Below are positions 29,751-39,122 of a DNA stretch of 64,000 bases, one piece after another. Numbering within the stretch: the stretch's first letter is position 1; each line of letters starts with the position of its first letter. The position numbers and the translations under genes were made by a program. Origin of the DNA: Streptomyces hundungensis (GTDB taxonomy: Bacteria; Actinomycetota; Actinomycetes; Streptomycetales; Streptomycetaceae); assembly GCF_003627815.1 (NCBI RefSeq), contig NZ_CP032698.1:7006001-7070000 (forward strand). Direction: 5' to 3'. The notes below the pieces were generated by a model. It did not search any database and was not told where the DNA came from. It was given only the letters and a program-made list of their open reading frames with translations.

Positions 29751-31045
29751 CCACGCACGCACCCACCTGGTACTCCACCGACAACCGCGAGGACCTCTCC
29801 CTCGACCCCGTCGAGCAGGCCGTCCGCGACATCGCGGCCGGGCGGCCCGTGGTCGTCGTCGACGACGAGGACCGCGAGAACGAGGGCGACCTCGTGATCG
29901 CCGCCGAGATGGCGACCCCCGAGATCATCGCGTTCATGATGAGCGAGTGCCGCGGCCTGATCTGCGCGCCCATGGAGGGCGACGACCTCGACCGGCTCGA
30001 ACTGCCGCAGATGGTCGACCACAACACCGAGTCGATGAAGACCGCCTTCACCGTCTCCGTGGACGCGAGCGCCGCGCACGGGGTGAGCACCGGCATCTCG
30101 GCCGCCGACCGCGCCACCACGCTGCGGCTGCTCGCCGACGGCCGCTCCGCGCCCGGCGACTTCGTCCGTCCCGGCCACATCTTCCCGCTGCGCGCCAAGC
30201 CCGGCGGCGTGCTCGTGCGCAACGGCCACACCGAGGCCGCGGTCGACCTCGCCCGGCTCGCCGGACTCGCGCCGGCCGGCGCCATCGTCGAGATCGCGGG
30301 CGAGGACGGCGTCATGCTGCGCCTGCCCGAACTCATCCCCTTCGCCCGCAAGCACGGCCTCACGATCATCTCCATCGAGGACCTGATCGCCTACCGCCGC
30401 TCCGCCGAGCCGACCGTGCGCCGCGAGGCCGAGGTCCAACTGCCCACCGCCGCAGGTGAGTTCACCGCCTACGGCTACCGCTCGACCGTCGACGGCGTCG
30501 AGCACGTGGCGCTGGTCCACGGCGAGATCGGCGACGGCGAGGACGTCCTGGTCCGGGTCCACTCCGAGTGCCTGACCGGCGACATCTTCGGCTCCCTGCG
30601 CTGCGACTGCGGTCCCCAGCTCCACGCCTCCATGCAGCGCATCACCGAGGCGGGCCGCGGCGTCGTGGTCTATCTGCGCGGCCACGAGGGGCGCGGCATC
30701 GGCCTGCTGTCCAAGCTGCGCGCGTACGAACTCCAGGAGCGCGGCCGCGACACCCTCGACGCCAACCTGGAGCTCGGCCTGCCCGCCGACGCCCGCGACT
30801 ACGCGGCCGGCGCCCAGATCCTCGCCGACCTCGGCGTCCACAGCCTGCGGCTGATGACCAACAACCCCGACAAGATCACGGCGCTCGTCCGGTACGGCCT
30901 GACCGTGTCGGGCCGCGAGCCCATGCCCATCCAGGCGGGCGAGCACAACCTGCGCTACCTGCGCACCAAGCGGGACCGGATGGGACACGACCTGCCGTGG
31001 CTCGAGGGGGCCCCGTCCCCCATGTCGGCCTGCGGCAACCAGTAA
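29747..31045 (+). CDS. ribBA: Bifunctional DHBP synthase / GTP cyclohydrolase II
   Basis: Makes both early riboflavin precursors. The N-terminal 3,4-dihydroxy-2-butanone 4-phosphate synthase domain (about 20-220) has [11 protein letters not shown] and [14 protein letters not shown]. The C-terminal GTP cyclohydrolase II domain (about 225-425) has the zinc cysteines in [32 protein letters not shown] and TNNPDKI. 432 residues, normal for the fusion. ATG overlaps the ribM stop. Confidence 0.95.
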   Translation: MTTHAPTWYSTDNREDLSLDPVEQAVRDIAAGRPVVVVDDEDRENEGDLVIAAEMATPEIIAFMMSECRGLICAPMEGDDLDRLELPQMVDHNTESMKTAFTVSVDASAAHGVSTGISAADRATTLRLLADGRSAPGDFVRPGHIFPLRAKPGGVLVRNGHTEAAVDLARLAGLAPAGAIVEIAGEDGVMLRLPELIPFARKHGLTIISIEDLIAYRRSAEPTVRREAEVQLPTAAGEFTAYGYRSTVDGVEHVALVHGEIGDGEDVLVRVHSECLTGDIFGSLRCDCGPQLHASMQRITEAGRGVVVYLRGHEGRGIGLLSKLRAYELQERGRDTLDANLELGLPADARDYAAGAQILADLGVHSLRLMTNNPDKITALVRYGLTVSGREPMPIQAGEHNLRYLRTKRDRMGHDLPWLEGAPSPMSACGNQ

Positions 31046-31101
31046 CCGAACGCGGAAGACCGCACAGCTCAGCAAGACCGAGAACACCTGAAGGAGAGCA
31101 C

Positions 31102-31587
31102 GTGAGTGGCAAGGGCGCACCCGAACTGTCCGTACGCAACTGCGGAGACCTCCGTGTCGCCGTGGTGGCGGCACAGTGGCACGAGAAGGTGATGGACGGA
31201 CTCGTCGACGGCGCCCTGCGCGCCCTGCACGAGCTCGGCATCGACGAGCCGACGCTGCTGCGCGTCCCGGGCAGCTTCGAACTGCCGGTCGTGGCGAAGG
31301 TGCTCGCGGGCCGCGGCTACGATGCGATCGTCGCGCTCGGCGTCGTGATCAGGGGCGGCACCCCGCACTTCGAGTACGTGTGCCAGGGTGTCACCCTTGG
31401 CCTCACCCAGGTCACCGTGGACACCGGCGTACCCGTCGGCTTCGGCGTGCTGACCTGCGACACCGAGGAGCAGGCCCTGGACCGGGCCGGCCTCGAAGGG
31501 TCGAACGAGGACAAGGGGCACGAAGCGGTCACCGCCGCCGTCGCCACCGCGGCCACGCTGCGCACCGTCAGCGAACCCTGGCGCTGA
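31102..31587 (+). CDS. ribH: 6,7-dimethyl-8-ribityllumazine synthase
   Basis: Penultimate step of riboflavin synthesis; forms 60-mer or pentamer shells. The 161 residues contain the substrate motifs [29 protein letters not shown] and [16 protein letters not shown] at 31102 has AAGGAG about seven bases before it. Completes a full set of riboflavin genes under one riboswitch. Confidence 0.96.
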   Translation: MSGKGAPELSVRNCGDLRVAVVAAQWHEKVMDGLVDGALRALHELGIDEPTLLRVPGSFELPVVAKVLAGRGYDAIVALGVVIRGGTPHFEYVCQGVTLGLTQVTVDTGVPVGFGVLTCDTEEQALDRAGLEGSNEDKGHEAVTAAVATAATLRTVSEPWR

Positions 31588-31622
31588 GCGACCCGAAGCC
31601 ACCCCTTACCCTGAGAAGCATC

Positions 31623-31904
31623 ATGGCGAACAAACCCTCCAAGAGCTTCGAAGAGCTCTTCACCGAGCTCCAGCTCAAGGCCGCCGGCGGCGACCCGTCC
31701 ACCTCCCGCACCGCGGAACTGGTGGGCAAGGGCGTGCATGCCATCGGCAAGAAGGTCGTCGAGGAGGCCGCCGAAGTCTGGATGGCCGCCGAGTACGAGA
31801 GCAAGGAAGCCGCCGCCGAGGAGATCTCCCAGCTGCTCTACCACGTCCAGGTGATGATGGTGGCGCGCGGCATCTCCCTCGACGACGTCTACGCCCACCT
31901 CTGA
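31623..31904 (+). CDS. hisE: Phosphoribosyl-ATP diphosphatase
   Basis: Second step of histidine synthesis. The 93-residue all-helical protein shows the metal-binding [14 protein letters not shown] and [14 protein letters not shown] segments of the MazG-like fold. It follows ribH by 35 bp and precedes hisG, an arrangement common in Streptomyces that may put these two histidine genes partly under the riboflavin promoter. Confidence 0.94.
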   Translation: MANKPSKSFEELFTELQLKAAGGDPSTSRTAELVGKGVHAIGKKVVEEAAEVWMAAEYESKEAAAEEISQLLYHVQVMMVARGISLDDVYAHL

Positions 31905-31953
31905 GCCAGCCCGTCCCGTCACCACCCCCTCCGCACCGAAGGAAGCCGACCTC

Positions 31954-32811
31954 ATGCTGCGCATCGCCGTCCCCAACAAGGGTTCACTCTCCGGGCCTGC
32001 GTCGGCGATGCTCCATGAGGCCGGCTACCAGATGCGCAAGGAGTCGAAGGAGCTCGTCCTCGTCGACCCCGTCAACGAGGTCGAGTTCTTCTACCTGCGC
32101 CCCAAGGACATCGCGATCTACGTGTCCGCGGGCAAGCTCGACATCGGCATCACCGGCCAGGACCTCCTGATCGACTCCGGTGCCGACGCCGAGGTGATCC
32201 TGCCGCTCGGCTTCGCCCGCTCCACCTTCCGCTTCGCGGCCAAGCCCGGCACCGTATCCGGCATCGAGGACCTGGCGGGCAAGACCATCGCCACCTCCTA
32301 TGAGGGCATCGTCGCCAAGCACCTCGCCGAAGCCGGCGTGAACGCCTCCGTGGTGCACCTCGACGGCGCCGTTGAGACCGCGATCGAGCTGGGCGTCGCC
32401 CAGGTCATCGCGGACGTCGTCGAGACCGGCACCTCGCTGCGCAACGCGGGCCTGGAGGTCTTCGGCGACCCGATCATGAAGTCCGAGGCGGCGGTCATCC
32501 GCCGCACCGGCGCCGAGCCCGACCCCGCGGTCCAGCTCAAGATCGAGCAGTTCCTGCGCCGCCTCCAGGGCGTCCTGGTCGCCCGCAGCTACGTGATGAT
32601 GGACTACGACTGCCGTGCCGAGCACCTGGAGCGGGCGGTCGCGCTCACCCCGGGCCTGGAGTCGCCCACGATCTCGCCCCTGCACAACGAGGGCTGGGTC
32701 GCCGTCCGCTCCATGGTCCCCGCCAAGGACTCCCAGCGCGTCATGGACGACTTGTACGCCCTGGGCGCCCGCGCGATCCTCACCACGGCCATCCACGCCT
32801 GCCGCCTCTGA
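31954..32811 (+). CDS. hisG: ATP phosphoribosyltransferase (long form)
   Basis: First, feedback-inhibited step of histidine synthesis. 285 residues: two periplasmic-binding-like lobes (about 1-205, with PNKGSLSGP and the PRPP-loop segment ADVVETGTSLRNAGLEV) and the C-terminal regulatory HisG_C domain (about 210-285), so no HisZ partner is needed. ATG with GAAGGAAG upstream. Confidence 0.95.
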   Translation: MLRIAVPNKGSLSGPASAMLHEAGYQMRKESKELVLVDPVNEVEFFYLRPKDIAIYVSAGKLDIGITGQDLLIDSGADAEVILPLGFARSTFRFAAKPGTVSGIEDLAGKTIATSYEGIVAKHLAEAGVNASVVHLDGAVETAIELGVAQVIADVVETGTSLRNAGLEVFGDPIMKSEAAVIRRTGAEPDPAVQLKIEQFLRRLQGVLVARSYVMMDYDCRAEHLERAVALTPGLESPTISPLHNEGWVAVRSMVPAKDSQRVMDDLYALGARAILTTAIHACRL

Positions 32812-32863
32812 CACCCGGCCCACGCCAGCGACGAAGACGACAGCGACGAAAGCGAACGACACC

Positions 32864-33343
32864 GTGTCCGCCCCCGTGCCCCAACCGCCCGTCCTGCCGG
32901 TCACGTTCAGGCCGACCGTCACCCGGGCCGTCCTGCTGACCAGCGCCGCCGCCCTCTTCGTCGCGATGACGGTGATGTCGCTGCTCCTGGAGACCCTGAG
33001 CGGGGGCGAGCGGGCCAGCTTCATCCTGACGGCCGCCCTGTTCGCCGGGGTGCTGGTGCTGCTGAGCAGGCCCAAGATCGTCGCCGACGACGCGGGCGTC
33101 ACCGTGGTCAACCTCACCGCTCGGCGCCGGCTCGCCTGGGCGGAGATCCTGCGGGTGAACCTGCGCCACGGCGACCCCTGGGTCTTCCTCGACCTCAGCG
33201 ACGGCACCAGCCTGCCCGCCCTCGGCATCCAGCCCGGCAGCGGCAAGGCCCGGGCCATCCGGGACGCCAGGGCGCTGCGCGCGCTCGCCGAGGCGCACGG
33301 CGTCCACGGCGCCGGCCCCGCCGCGCCCGGCGACACCGGCTGA
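32864..33343 (+). CDS. PH-domain membrane protein
   Basis: 159-residue protein with two membrane segments (about 22-40 and 48-62) followed by a small bacterial PH domain (about 70-140: RRRLAWAEILRVNLRHGDPWVFLDLSDGTSLPALG). Conserved in this position behind hisG in Streptomyces, function unknown. GTG 32864 is chosen because the hydrophobic core starts soon after; the ribosome site is weak. Confidence 0.8.
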   Translation: MSAPVPQPPVLPVTFRPTVTRAVLLTSAAALFVAMTVMSLLLETLSGGERASFILTAALFAGVLVLLSRPKIVADDAGVTVVNLTARRRLAWAEILRVNLRHGDPWVFLDLSDGTSLPALGIQPGSGKARAIRDARALRALAEAHGVHGAGPAAPGDTG

Positions 33344-33474
33344 GCCCCTGCCCCGCCCGCCACCATCTTGATTACCCTGATGTCGGGGGCGCCCGGGGCG
33401 CCCCGCCCCGCACACCGGCCCGCACCATCGGCCGCGGGGAACCTACGACCCGAGGAGTGACTCCCTCCAGCAAT

Positions 33475-33487
33475 GGACGGATCGTCC
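33475..33487. promoter_or_regulatory. 13-bp palindrome in the CNNM leader
   Basis: GGACG-GAT-CGTCC, about 40 bp before the start of the first CNNM gene and preceded by a hairpin GGAG-TGA-CTCC. It may be an operator or part of a structured leader; no known riboswitch class fits. Confidence 0.3.
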
Positions 33488-33525
33488 GGTAGTACGTGCG
33501 CCGCCCCCTCCCAGGAGGCGGCGGC

Positions 33526-34863
33526 ATGACCATCACGCTTGTGCCGCTCCTGGCGGCATTCCTTCTCATCCTCGCCAACGGCTTCTTCGTGGCGGCCGAG
33601 TTCGGCCTGGTCACCGTCGACCGGCCGGACGCCGAGCGCGCCGCCGCCGAGGGCGACCGCAGGGCCGGCGCCGTGGTGCGCGCCCTGCGCGAGCTGTCCT
33701 TCCAGCTCTCCGGCACCCAGCTCGGCATCACCATCACCTCACTCGTCGTGGGCATGCTCGCCGAGCCCGCCCTCGCCGATCTGCTCGACGGGCCGATCGG
33801 GGCCACCGGCCTCCCGGCCGGCGCCGTCTCCGGCATCAGCGTCGTCCTCGGCATGCTGCTCGCCGCCGCCGTCCAGATGGTGGTCGGCGAACTCGTACCG
33901 AAGAACTGGGCGGTCTCCAAGCCGCTCCAGGTGGCCCGCTTCGTGGCCGGGCCGCAGGACCGCTTCTCGCGGCTGTTCCGCCCGGTCATCGCGCTGCTCA
34001 ACACCGTCGCCAACCGCCTGGTGCGGGCGCTCGGCGTGGAGCCCGCCGACGAGCTGGCCTCCGCCCGCACCCCCGGTGAGCTGGTCTCCCTGGTCAAGCA
34101 CTCGGCGCGGGCCGGAACCCTGGAACAGGACACCGCCGACCTCTTCGTACGGACCCTCTCGCTCGGCCACCTCACGGCCGAGAACGTGATGACCCCGCGC
34201 GTCAAGGTCAGCGCCTTGCAGACCACGGCGACCGCCGCCGACGTCCTCAACCTCACCCGGGCCACCGGACTGTCCCGCTTCCCGGTCTACCGGGAGCGCA
34301 TCGACGAGGTCGTCGGCATGGTCCACCTCAAGGACGCGCTCGCCGTACGGCCGGCCGAGCGGCTGCGCACCGCGGTCGGCCTGATCGCCGTGCAGCCGCT
34401 GCTCGTTCCCCAGACGCTGCCCGTGCAGCAGCTGTTGGGGCGGCTGCGCAGCGAACAGCCGATAGCCGTCGTCGTCGACGAGTACGGGGGCACGGCCGGC
34501 GTGGTGACCCTGGAGGACATCATCGAGGAGCTCGTCGGCGAGGTCCGCGACGAGCACGACGGCGCGGACGCCGCCCGGCCGGAGCTCGCCGTGGTGGCGG
34601 GCGAGGACGGCAGGCCCGCCTGGGAGGCCGACGGCAGCTGCCGGGTCCTCTCGCTCGGCCGGATAGGCCTGGACGCGCCCGAAGGCCCCTACGAGACCGT
34701 CGCCGGTCTCGTCGCGGACCTGCTCGGCCGCATCCCGGTTCCCGGCGACCGCGTCGAGCTGCCCGGCTGGCGCATCCAGGTCCGCCGGGTCGAGCGGTAC
34801 CGCGCGGAACGGGTCCGCTTCGTGCGGTCGGCCGACGCGCCGGTGGCGGAGGCGGTCCGATGA
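33526..34863 (+). CDS. CNNM/CorC-type transporter (DUF21-CBS-CorC_HlyC)
   Basis: 445-residue hemolysin-C-family membrane protein: DUF21 domain with four hydrophobic segments (about 1-195, starting LANGFFVAAEFGLV), paired CBS domains (about 205-330, VMTPRVKVSAL), and a C-terminal CorC_HlyC domain. Members are linked to magnesium (or cobalt) export and ion balance. ATG 33526 has AGGAGG; GTG 33496 is an alternative. Its stop overlaps the paralogous next gene by four bases. Confidence 0.9.
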   Translation: MTITLVPLLAAFLLILANGFFVAAEFGLVTVDRPDAERAAAEGDRRAGAVVRALRELSFQLSGTQLGITITSLVVGMLAEPALADLLDGPIGATGLPAGAVSGISVVLGMLLAAAVQMVVGELVPKNWAVSKPLQVARFVAGPQDRFSRLFRPVIALLNTVANRLVRALGVEPADELASARTPGELVSLVKHSARAGTLEQDTADLFVRTLSLGHLTAENVMTPRVKVSALQTTATAADVLNLTRATGLSRFPVYRERIDEVVGMVHLKDALAVRPAERLRTAVGLIAVQPLLVPQTLPVQQLLGRLRSEQPIAVVVDEYGGTAGVVTLEDIIEELVGEVRDEHDGADAARPELAVVAGEDGRPAWEADGSCRVLSLGRIGLDAPEGPYETVAGLVADLLGRIPVPGDRVELPGWRIQVRRVERYRAERVRFVRSADAPVAEAVR

Positions 34864-35963
34864 GCGTGCTCCAACTCCTGTTCGCGCTGCTGCTCGTGCT
34901 CGCCAACGGATTCTTCGTCGGCGCCGAGTTCGCCCTCGTCTCCGTGCGCCGCAGCCAGATCGAACCGCTGGCCGCGGCCTCCAAGCGGGCCCGCCAGGTG
35001 CTGCACGGCCTGGAGAACCTGCCGCAGATGATGGCGGCGGCCCAATTCGGCATCACCGTCTGCTCGTTGACGCTCGGCGCGGTCGCCGAGCCGACCGTGG
35101 CCCGGCTCCTGGAACCCCTCTTCCAGGTCGCCCGGATCCCCGAGGGGCTCGTCCACCCGCTCGGCTATGTCATCGCGCTGGCCCTGGTGGTCTCGCTCCA
35201 CCTGGTCATCGGCGAGATGGTGCCCAAGAACCTGGCGATGGCCGCGCCCGAGAAGACGGCGCTCTGGTTCAGCCCGGGCCTGGTCGCCTTCGCCCGGGTC
35301 TGCAAGCCGGTGACCGTCGCGCTCGGCGCCTGCGCGCGGCTCGTGCTGAAGCTGTTCCGGGTCGAGCCCAAGGACGAGGTGGAGGCGGTCTTCACCAGCG
35401 TCCAGCTCGGCCGCCTCGTCGAGGACTCCGGCCAGGCCGGACTCCTGGAACCCGAGGCCCAGGAGCGCCTGGAGGACGCCCTGGAACTGGGCAGCCTGCC
35501 GGTGACCGACGTCCTGCTCGACCGGGCATCCTTGGTGACGGTCGGCTCCTCGGTGACCCCCAGGGAGCTGGAGGAGCTGACGGTACGCACCGGCTACTCC
35601 CGCTTCCCGGTGTGCGCGGAGGGCGGCGCCCAGGGTGCCTTCATGGGGTTCCTCCACGTCAAGGACGTACTCGACGTGGAGGAGCGGGAGCGCGCGGTGC
35701 CGCAGCAGCTGTGGCGTCCGCTCACCACCTTGCGGGCCGAGCTGCCCCTGGACGACGCCCTGACGGTGATGCGCCGCGCCGCCACCCACCTCGCCCAGGT
35801 CACCGACGGCTCCGGCCGGGTGCTCGGCCTGGTCGCCCTGGAGGACGTCCTGGAAAAGCTGGTGGGCGAGGTCCGCGACCCCGCCCACCGCGAGGAGCCG
35901 GCCCCGCCGGCCCGCCTCGCCGAGCAGCGCGGCGAACAGGCCCAGCAGGCGCTGGCCGGCTAG
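34860..35963 (+). CDS. CNNM/CorC-type transporter lacking the CorC_HlyC domain
   Basis: 367-residue paralogue of the preceding protein: DUF21 membrane domain (LANGFFVGAEFALVSVRRSQIEP) and CBS pair, ending at a low-complexity tail without the C-terminal CorC_HlyC domain. ATGA overlap with its neighbour suggests a heteromeric transporter, since CNNM proteins act as dimers. It converges on the AAA ATPase gene. Confidence 0.9.
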   Translation: MSVLQLLFALLLVLANGFFVGAEFALVSVRRSQIEPLAAASKRARQVLHGLENLPQMMAAAQFGITVCSLTLGAVAEPTVARLLEPLFQVARIPEGLVHPLGYVIALALVVSLHLVIGEMVPKNLAMAAPEKTALWFSPGLVAFARVCKPVTVALGACARLVLKLFRVEPKDEVEAVFTSVQLGRLVEDSGQAGLLEPEAQERLEDALELGSLPVTDVLLDRASLVTVGSSVTPRELEELTVRTGYSRFPVCAEGGAQGAFMGFLHVKDVLDVEERERAVPQQLWRPLTTLRAELPLDDALTVMRRAATHLAQVTDGSGRVLGLVALEDVLEKLVGEVRDPAHREEPAPPARLAEQRGEQAQQALAG

Positions 35964-37853
35964 CTAGAGCGGTTCCTGAGGGTCGCGGCGAGTGGGGCCG
36001 CGACCCGAAAGGACCTCTCCGTAGGCTTGCATCAGATCCGGCAGGCGCAGGGTCGCCAGATCGTCACGGGTCGGCGTCGTCGGATACATCGACAGCCTCA
36101 GGTCCCGGTAGGCGCAGCTCTTCTCGTACAGGGTGCGCAGGAAGCGGCCGTTGCCCAGCTCGTCGATCCAGCCCTGGTCGACGACGTGGCCGCTGATCGA
36201 GCGCAGCTCCTCCAGCGCCTCCTCGTCCCACGCGTCGCCGTTCTCGGCGGCGAGCACCTCGCCGATCGAGGTCAGCTCAAGGGGGCGGTAGGAGGGGAAG
36301 TCGACGCGGGTGGTGAAACGCGAGGACAGGCCCGGGTTGGTGGCGAGCAGACGGTCCATGCCCTCGGGGTATCCGGCGAGGATGACCACCAGGTGGTCCC
36401 GGTTGTCCTCGGCGCGTTTGAGGAGCACCTGGAGCGCCTCGTCGCCGTAGGCGTCGCCCTTGCTGTAGCCCGAGTTGGAGAGCGAGTACGCCTCGTCGAC
36501 GAAGAGCACCCCGCCGAGCGCCGAGTCGATCAGCTCGTTGGCCTTGACGGCCGTCTGGCCGAGGAACTCGCCCACCAGGTCCGCCCGTTGGGCCTCCACC
36601 AGATGGTCGCCGCCGAGCAGTCCGAGCGCGTAGAACACCCGGCCCAGGATGCGGGCCACGGTGGTCTTGCCGGTGCCCGAGGGGCCCGAGAAGACGAAGT
36701 GACGCTTCGGCGGCTGGACCGGTAACCCCTGACTGGCCCTGAGCCGCGCCATGTTGAGCTGCGCCGACAGCGCCTTCACCTGACGCTTGACCGGTTCGAG
36801 CCCCACCATCCGCTCCAGCTCCGCCAAGGCCTCGGCGAGCAGGACGGAGTCGGTGGGGCCGGCCGGGAACGGCGGGGGAGCGAGCTGCGCCGGGACGCCC
36901 GGCTTGTCCCGGGCGCCGTCGCGCGCCGGGGGACCGGTGAGCGGCGGCTGCGGTTCGCCGCCCAGGCGCAGCTCGCGCCCTTCGGACGGATCGGGCCCGA
37001 GGGCGGACTCGGCCTCCGCCTCCACGGTGTCGCCGAAGCCGGAGAGGGCGACCGCGGCGAGGTCGCCGGAGTCGTCCGAGCCGTCGTACCCGTCGTTCTC
37101 GGTGATGGCGGCGAGCCGGGCCGAGGTGTCCATGAACGCCGGATCGACCCGGTGCACCGCCCGGTACAGGGGCAGCGCCGCGGCCGAGCGCCCGGTGCCC
37201 TCGTGGGCGCGGGCCAGCCAGTAGCGCAGCTCCTTGCGCTGCGGCTGTTCGCTGCGGCAGCGCATCAGGGCGGCCGAGAGCAGCGGTTCGGCCTGGCCGA
37301 ACATCTCCAGACGGACCCGTGCCATCCCGCCGAACAGGCCGGCCTCGATGCCGAGCAGCGGATCGTCGACCAACGGCTCGGTGTGGCGCACCAGTTGGTC
37401 CCAGTCCTTGACCAGATAGGCCCGGCAGGCGTGCAGGAAACGCACCTGAGGATCGGTGTCGACGGGTGGCAGTCCCGCCAACGCCCGGTCGAGCTCCGGG
37501 ACATGGCGGCCGTCCAGCCAGTGCGAGGCATGGGCGAGCAGCAGGTCGCGCGGGCTCTCCAGGACGGGCTGCACCCACCAGCCAAGCCAGTACCAGGAGT
37601 TGAGGGTCCTGCGGTGGGCCGCCCGCTGTTCGCCGAAGCGTTCGCGATGGCGGTACATGCGCAGCAGCGCGGTGGTGGTGTCCACGCGCAGGGCGTGCAG
37701 CCCGAGCCAGCCGTCCGCCATGGCGGGGTCGAGCCGCACCGCGGTGCGGAACTCCTCCTCGGCCTGCGGATACGCGCCCATGGTGTACGCGTCCACACCG
37801 CGCAGCCAGGCGAGATCGGCCGGGGCGTGTGCGCCCGTAGTGCCGAAGTCCAT
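35964..37853 (-). CDS. EccA-like TPR-AAA+ ATPase (CbxX/CfqX family)
   Basis: 629-residue protein with an N-terminal TPR-like helical half (about 10-270, QAEEEFRTAVRLDPAMADGW) and a C-terminal AAA+ domain. Walker A is GPSGTGKTT (near 388), Walker B GVLFVDEAY, and sensor/arginine-finger residues lie in NPGLSSRFTTRVDFPSY. This layout is that of EccA, the cytosolic ATPase of ESX type VII secretion, but no other esx/ecc gene is in the window. ATG 37853 was chosen because homology to the family starts just after; the frame is open 50 codons upstream. Confidence 0.87.
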   Translation of the reverse strand: MDFGTTGAHAPADLAWLRGVDAYTMGAYPQAEEEFRTAVRLDPAMADGWLGLHALRVDTTTALLRMYRHRERFGEQRAAHRRTLNSWYWLGWWVQPVLESPRDLLLAHASHWLDGRHVPELDRALAGLPPVDTDPQVRFLHACRAYLVKDWDQLVRHTEPLVDDPLLGIEAGLFGGMARVRLEMFGQAEPLLSAALMRCRSEQPQRKELRYWLARAHEGTGRSAAALPLYRAVHRVDPAFMDTSARLAAITENDGYDGSDDSGDLAAVALSGFGDTVEAEAESALGPDPSEGRELRLGGEPQPPLTGPPARDGARDKPGVPAQLAPPPFPAGPTDSVLLAEALAELERMVGLEPVKRQVKALSAQLNMARLRASQGLPVQPPKRHFVFSGPSGTGKTTVARILGRVFYALGLLGGDHLVEAQRADLVGEFLGQTAVKANELIDSALGGVLFVDEAYSLSNSGYSKGDAYGDEALQVLLKRAEDNRDHLVVILAGYPEGMDRLLATNPGLSSRFTTRVDFPSYRPLELTSIGEVLAAENGDAWDEEALEELRSISGHVVDQGWIDELGNGRFLRTLYEKSCAYRDLRLSMYPTTPTRDDLATLRLPDLMQAYGEVLSGRGPTRRDPQEPL

Positions 37854-38185
37854 CACGTCCCCCACACCGTGCCCCGTGCTGAACCGCCCATTCGCACAAC
37901 GGAATTGACGGGAGTTGACCGCACCGATGTGCATCGTACCTGCGGAAAGGCCGCTGCCGAAGGGGGCAGGGGAGGGGCTCCGACGGTGACCCAGGGTGAG
38001 CATGACGGCCTGGATCGCGGGCTCAAAGGGGGAGGAAAGGCAGAACGAAGCCCCCGATCACGGGGGAACAACCGGGGGCTTCGCGTCCGCGGCGGCTTCG
38101 GAAAGCCGCACATTGAGAACGTAAGACCTGTATGGCCCCCGGGTCAAGCGGAGTTGAAGCACTTCAGGGGCTGTTTTGCGACTCT
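37854..38185. promoter_or_regulatory. Intergenic region upstream of the AAA ATPase gene
   Basis: No gene seen. It contains a small palindrome CGATG-TG-CATCG (37925-37936) upstream of the ATPase start and a strong stem CGAAGCCCCCG / CGGGGGCTTCG (38046-38083). Read on the minus strand the stem is followed by a T-rich TTCTGCCTTT, so it is probably the terminator of the P-loop kinase gene. Confidence 0.5.
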
Positions 38186-38836
38186 TCAGGGCGGTGGGGT
38201 GAGGTCGTCACGCTCGGTGAGCAAATGGGTCGTACGGGCTGTCGCACGGGGCCCCGGGAGCCACTCGTATCCCTCTGGCACCTGGTGCACCAGGGCGTCG
38301 GCGAAAGGTCTCGACGGGTCCTCGGTGAAATGGCGTACCTCCGCCTGCGTCCAGTCGTCCCAGAAGGCGGAGAGTCCGATTCCGTCCCGGTCCCGGCCCC
38401 GTACCCAGGAGTCCGCCGCGTCGCGTTCCATCCAGACGAGCAGGGCGAGCGCCGGGCGCAGGGCACGCCGGCCGGCGCCGACGCCCTCGACGAGGACCAC
38501 CGGCGCCGGCTTAAGGACGCGCGGGTCCCCGAAGCGCCGCTCCTCCCAGTCGTACGGGTCGTACCGGGCCGCCTCCCCGCGTTCCAATGGGTCGAGCACC
38601 TGGAGCCGCAGTCGCCGCGTCCAGCCGAAGAACTCCTCATGGGTGGCGAGATCGTCCAGGTGCAGCACCGGCGCCCCGCCGAGGGCCCCCGCGAGCCGGG
38701 CCGCGAACGTCGATTTGCCGGAACCCGCGTGCCCGTCCACCCCGATCAGCCGCACCGGGCCGCAGGACGGCGGCAACTCCCGTAGCAGGGCGGCCAGTTC
38801 GGTCACGGCGGCGCCGGAGGGGGGCGTGCTGGTCAT
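38186..38836 (-). CDS. Uridine-kinase-like P-loop kinase
   Basis: 216-residue P-loop protein: Walker A GVDGHAGSGKST (about 32-43), LDDL (possible substrate aspartate) and VLVEGVGAGRR (Walker B-like). The family includes uridine kinases and other small-molecule kinases. It stands alone between the ATPase and a secreted peptidase gene, so the substrate cannot be told. ATG start. Confidence 0.83.
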   Translation of the reverse strand: MTSTPPSGAAVTELAALLRELPPSCGPVRLIGVDGHAGSGKSTFAARLAGALGGAPVLHLDDLATHEEFFGWTRRLRLQVLDPLERGEAARYDPYDWEERRFGDPRVLKPAPVVLVEGVGAGRRALRPALALLVWMERDAADSWVRGRDRDGIGLSAFWDDWTQAEVRHFTEDPSRPFADALVHQVPEGYEWLPGPRATARTTHLLTERDDLTPPP

Positions 38837-39122
38837 CGCGTCCTGCCTGGTGGTGCGGGGGAGGGGCCCCGGGCCGAGCCCGGGGAGGGGTTCGACCGTA
38901 CCCGGTGCCGAGGCGCGCGGCGCGCCCTGGCCCGCGCGCGGCCGCGATCGCGGGGGCTGCCCGGATCCGGCCGCCCTCCGGCCAGGTCATGCCAGTGGAG
39001 GAGACCAATATTGGCGGCGGGGCGCGCGCCGAATCACTGGCCGAAGGGGGTCGCGACCCGGGATAGTTGGCCCGCTGTCGTGCACTCGCCACCCCATCCG
39101 TGACCGACTGGGGGTCCTCACC

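Noticed and set aside
33421..33525. c-di-AMP (ydaO) or other riboswitch before the CNNM genes
   Set aside because: GGGGAACC and a GTGAC hairpin recall such elements, but the rest of the conserved core is missing.
38086..38160. tRNA-like folded stretch near the kinase gene
   Set aside because: No TpsiC consensus or cloverleaf could be found; only a small GCGGCTT stem.
37152..39122. Long in-frame extension upstream of the C39-like peptidase
   Set aside because: It runs antisense through the ATPase and kinase genes; a Tat signal with GTG at 39123 marks the true start.
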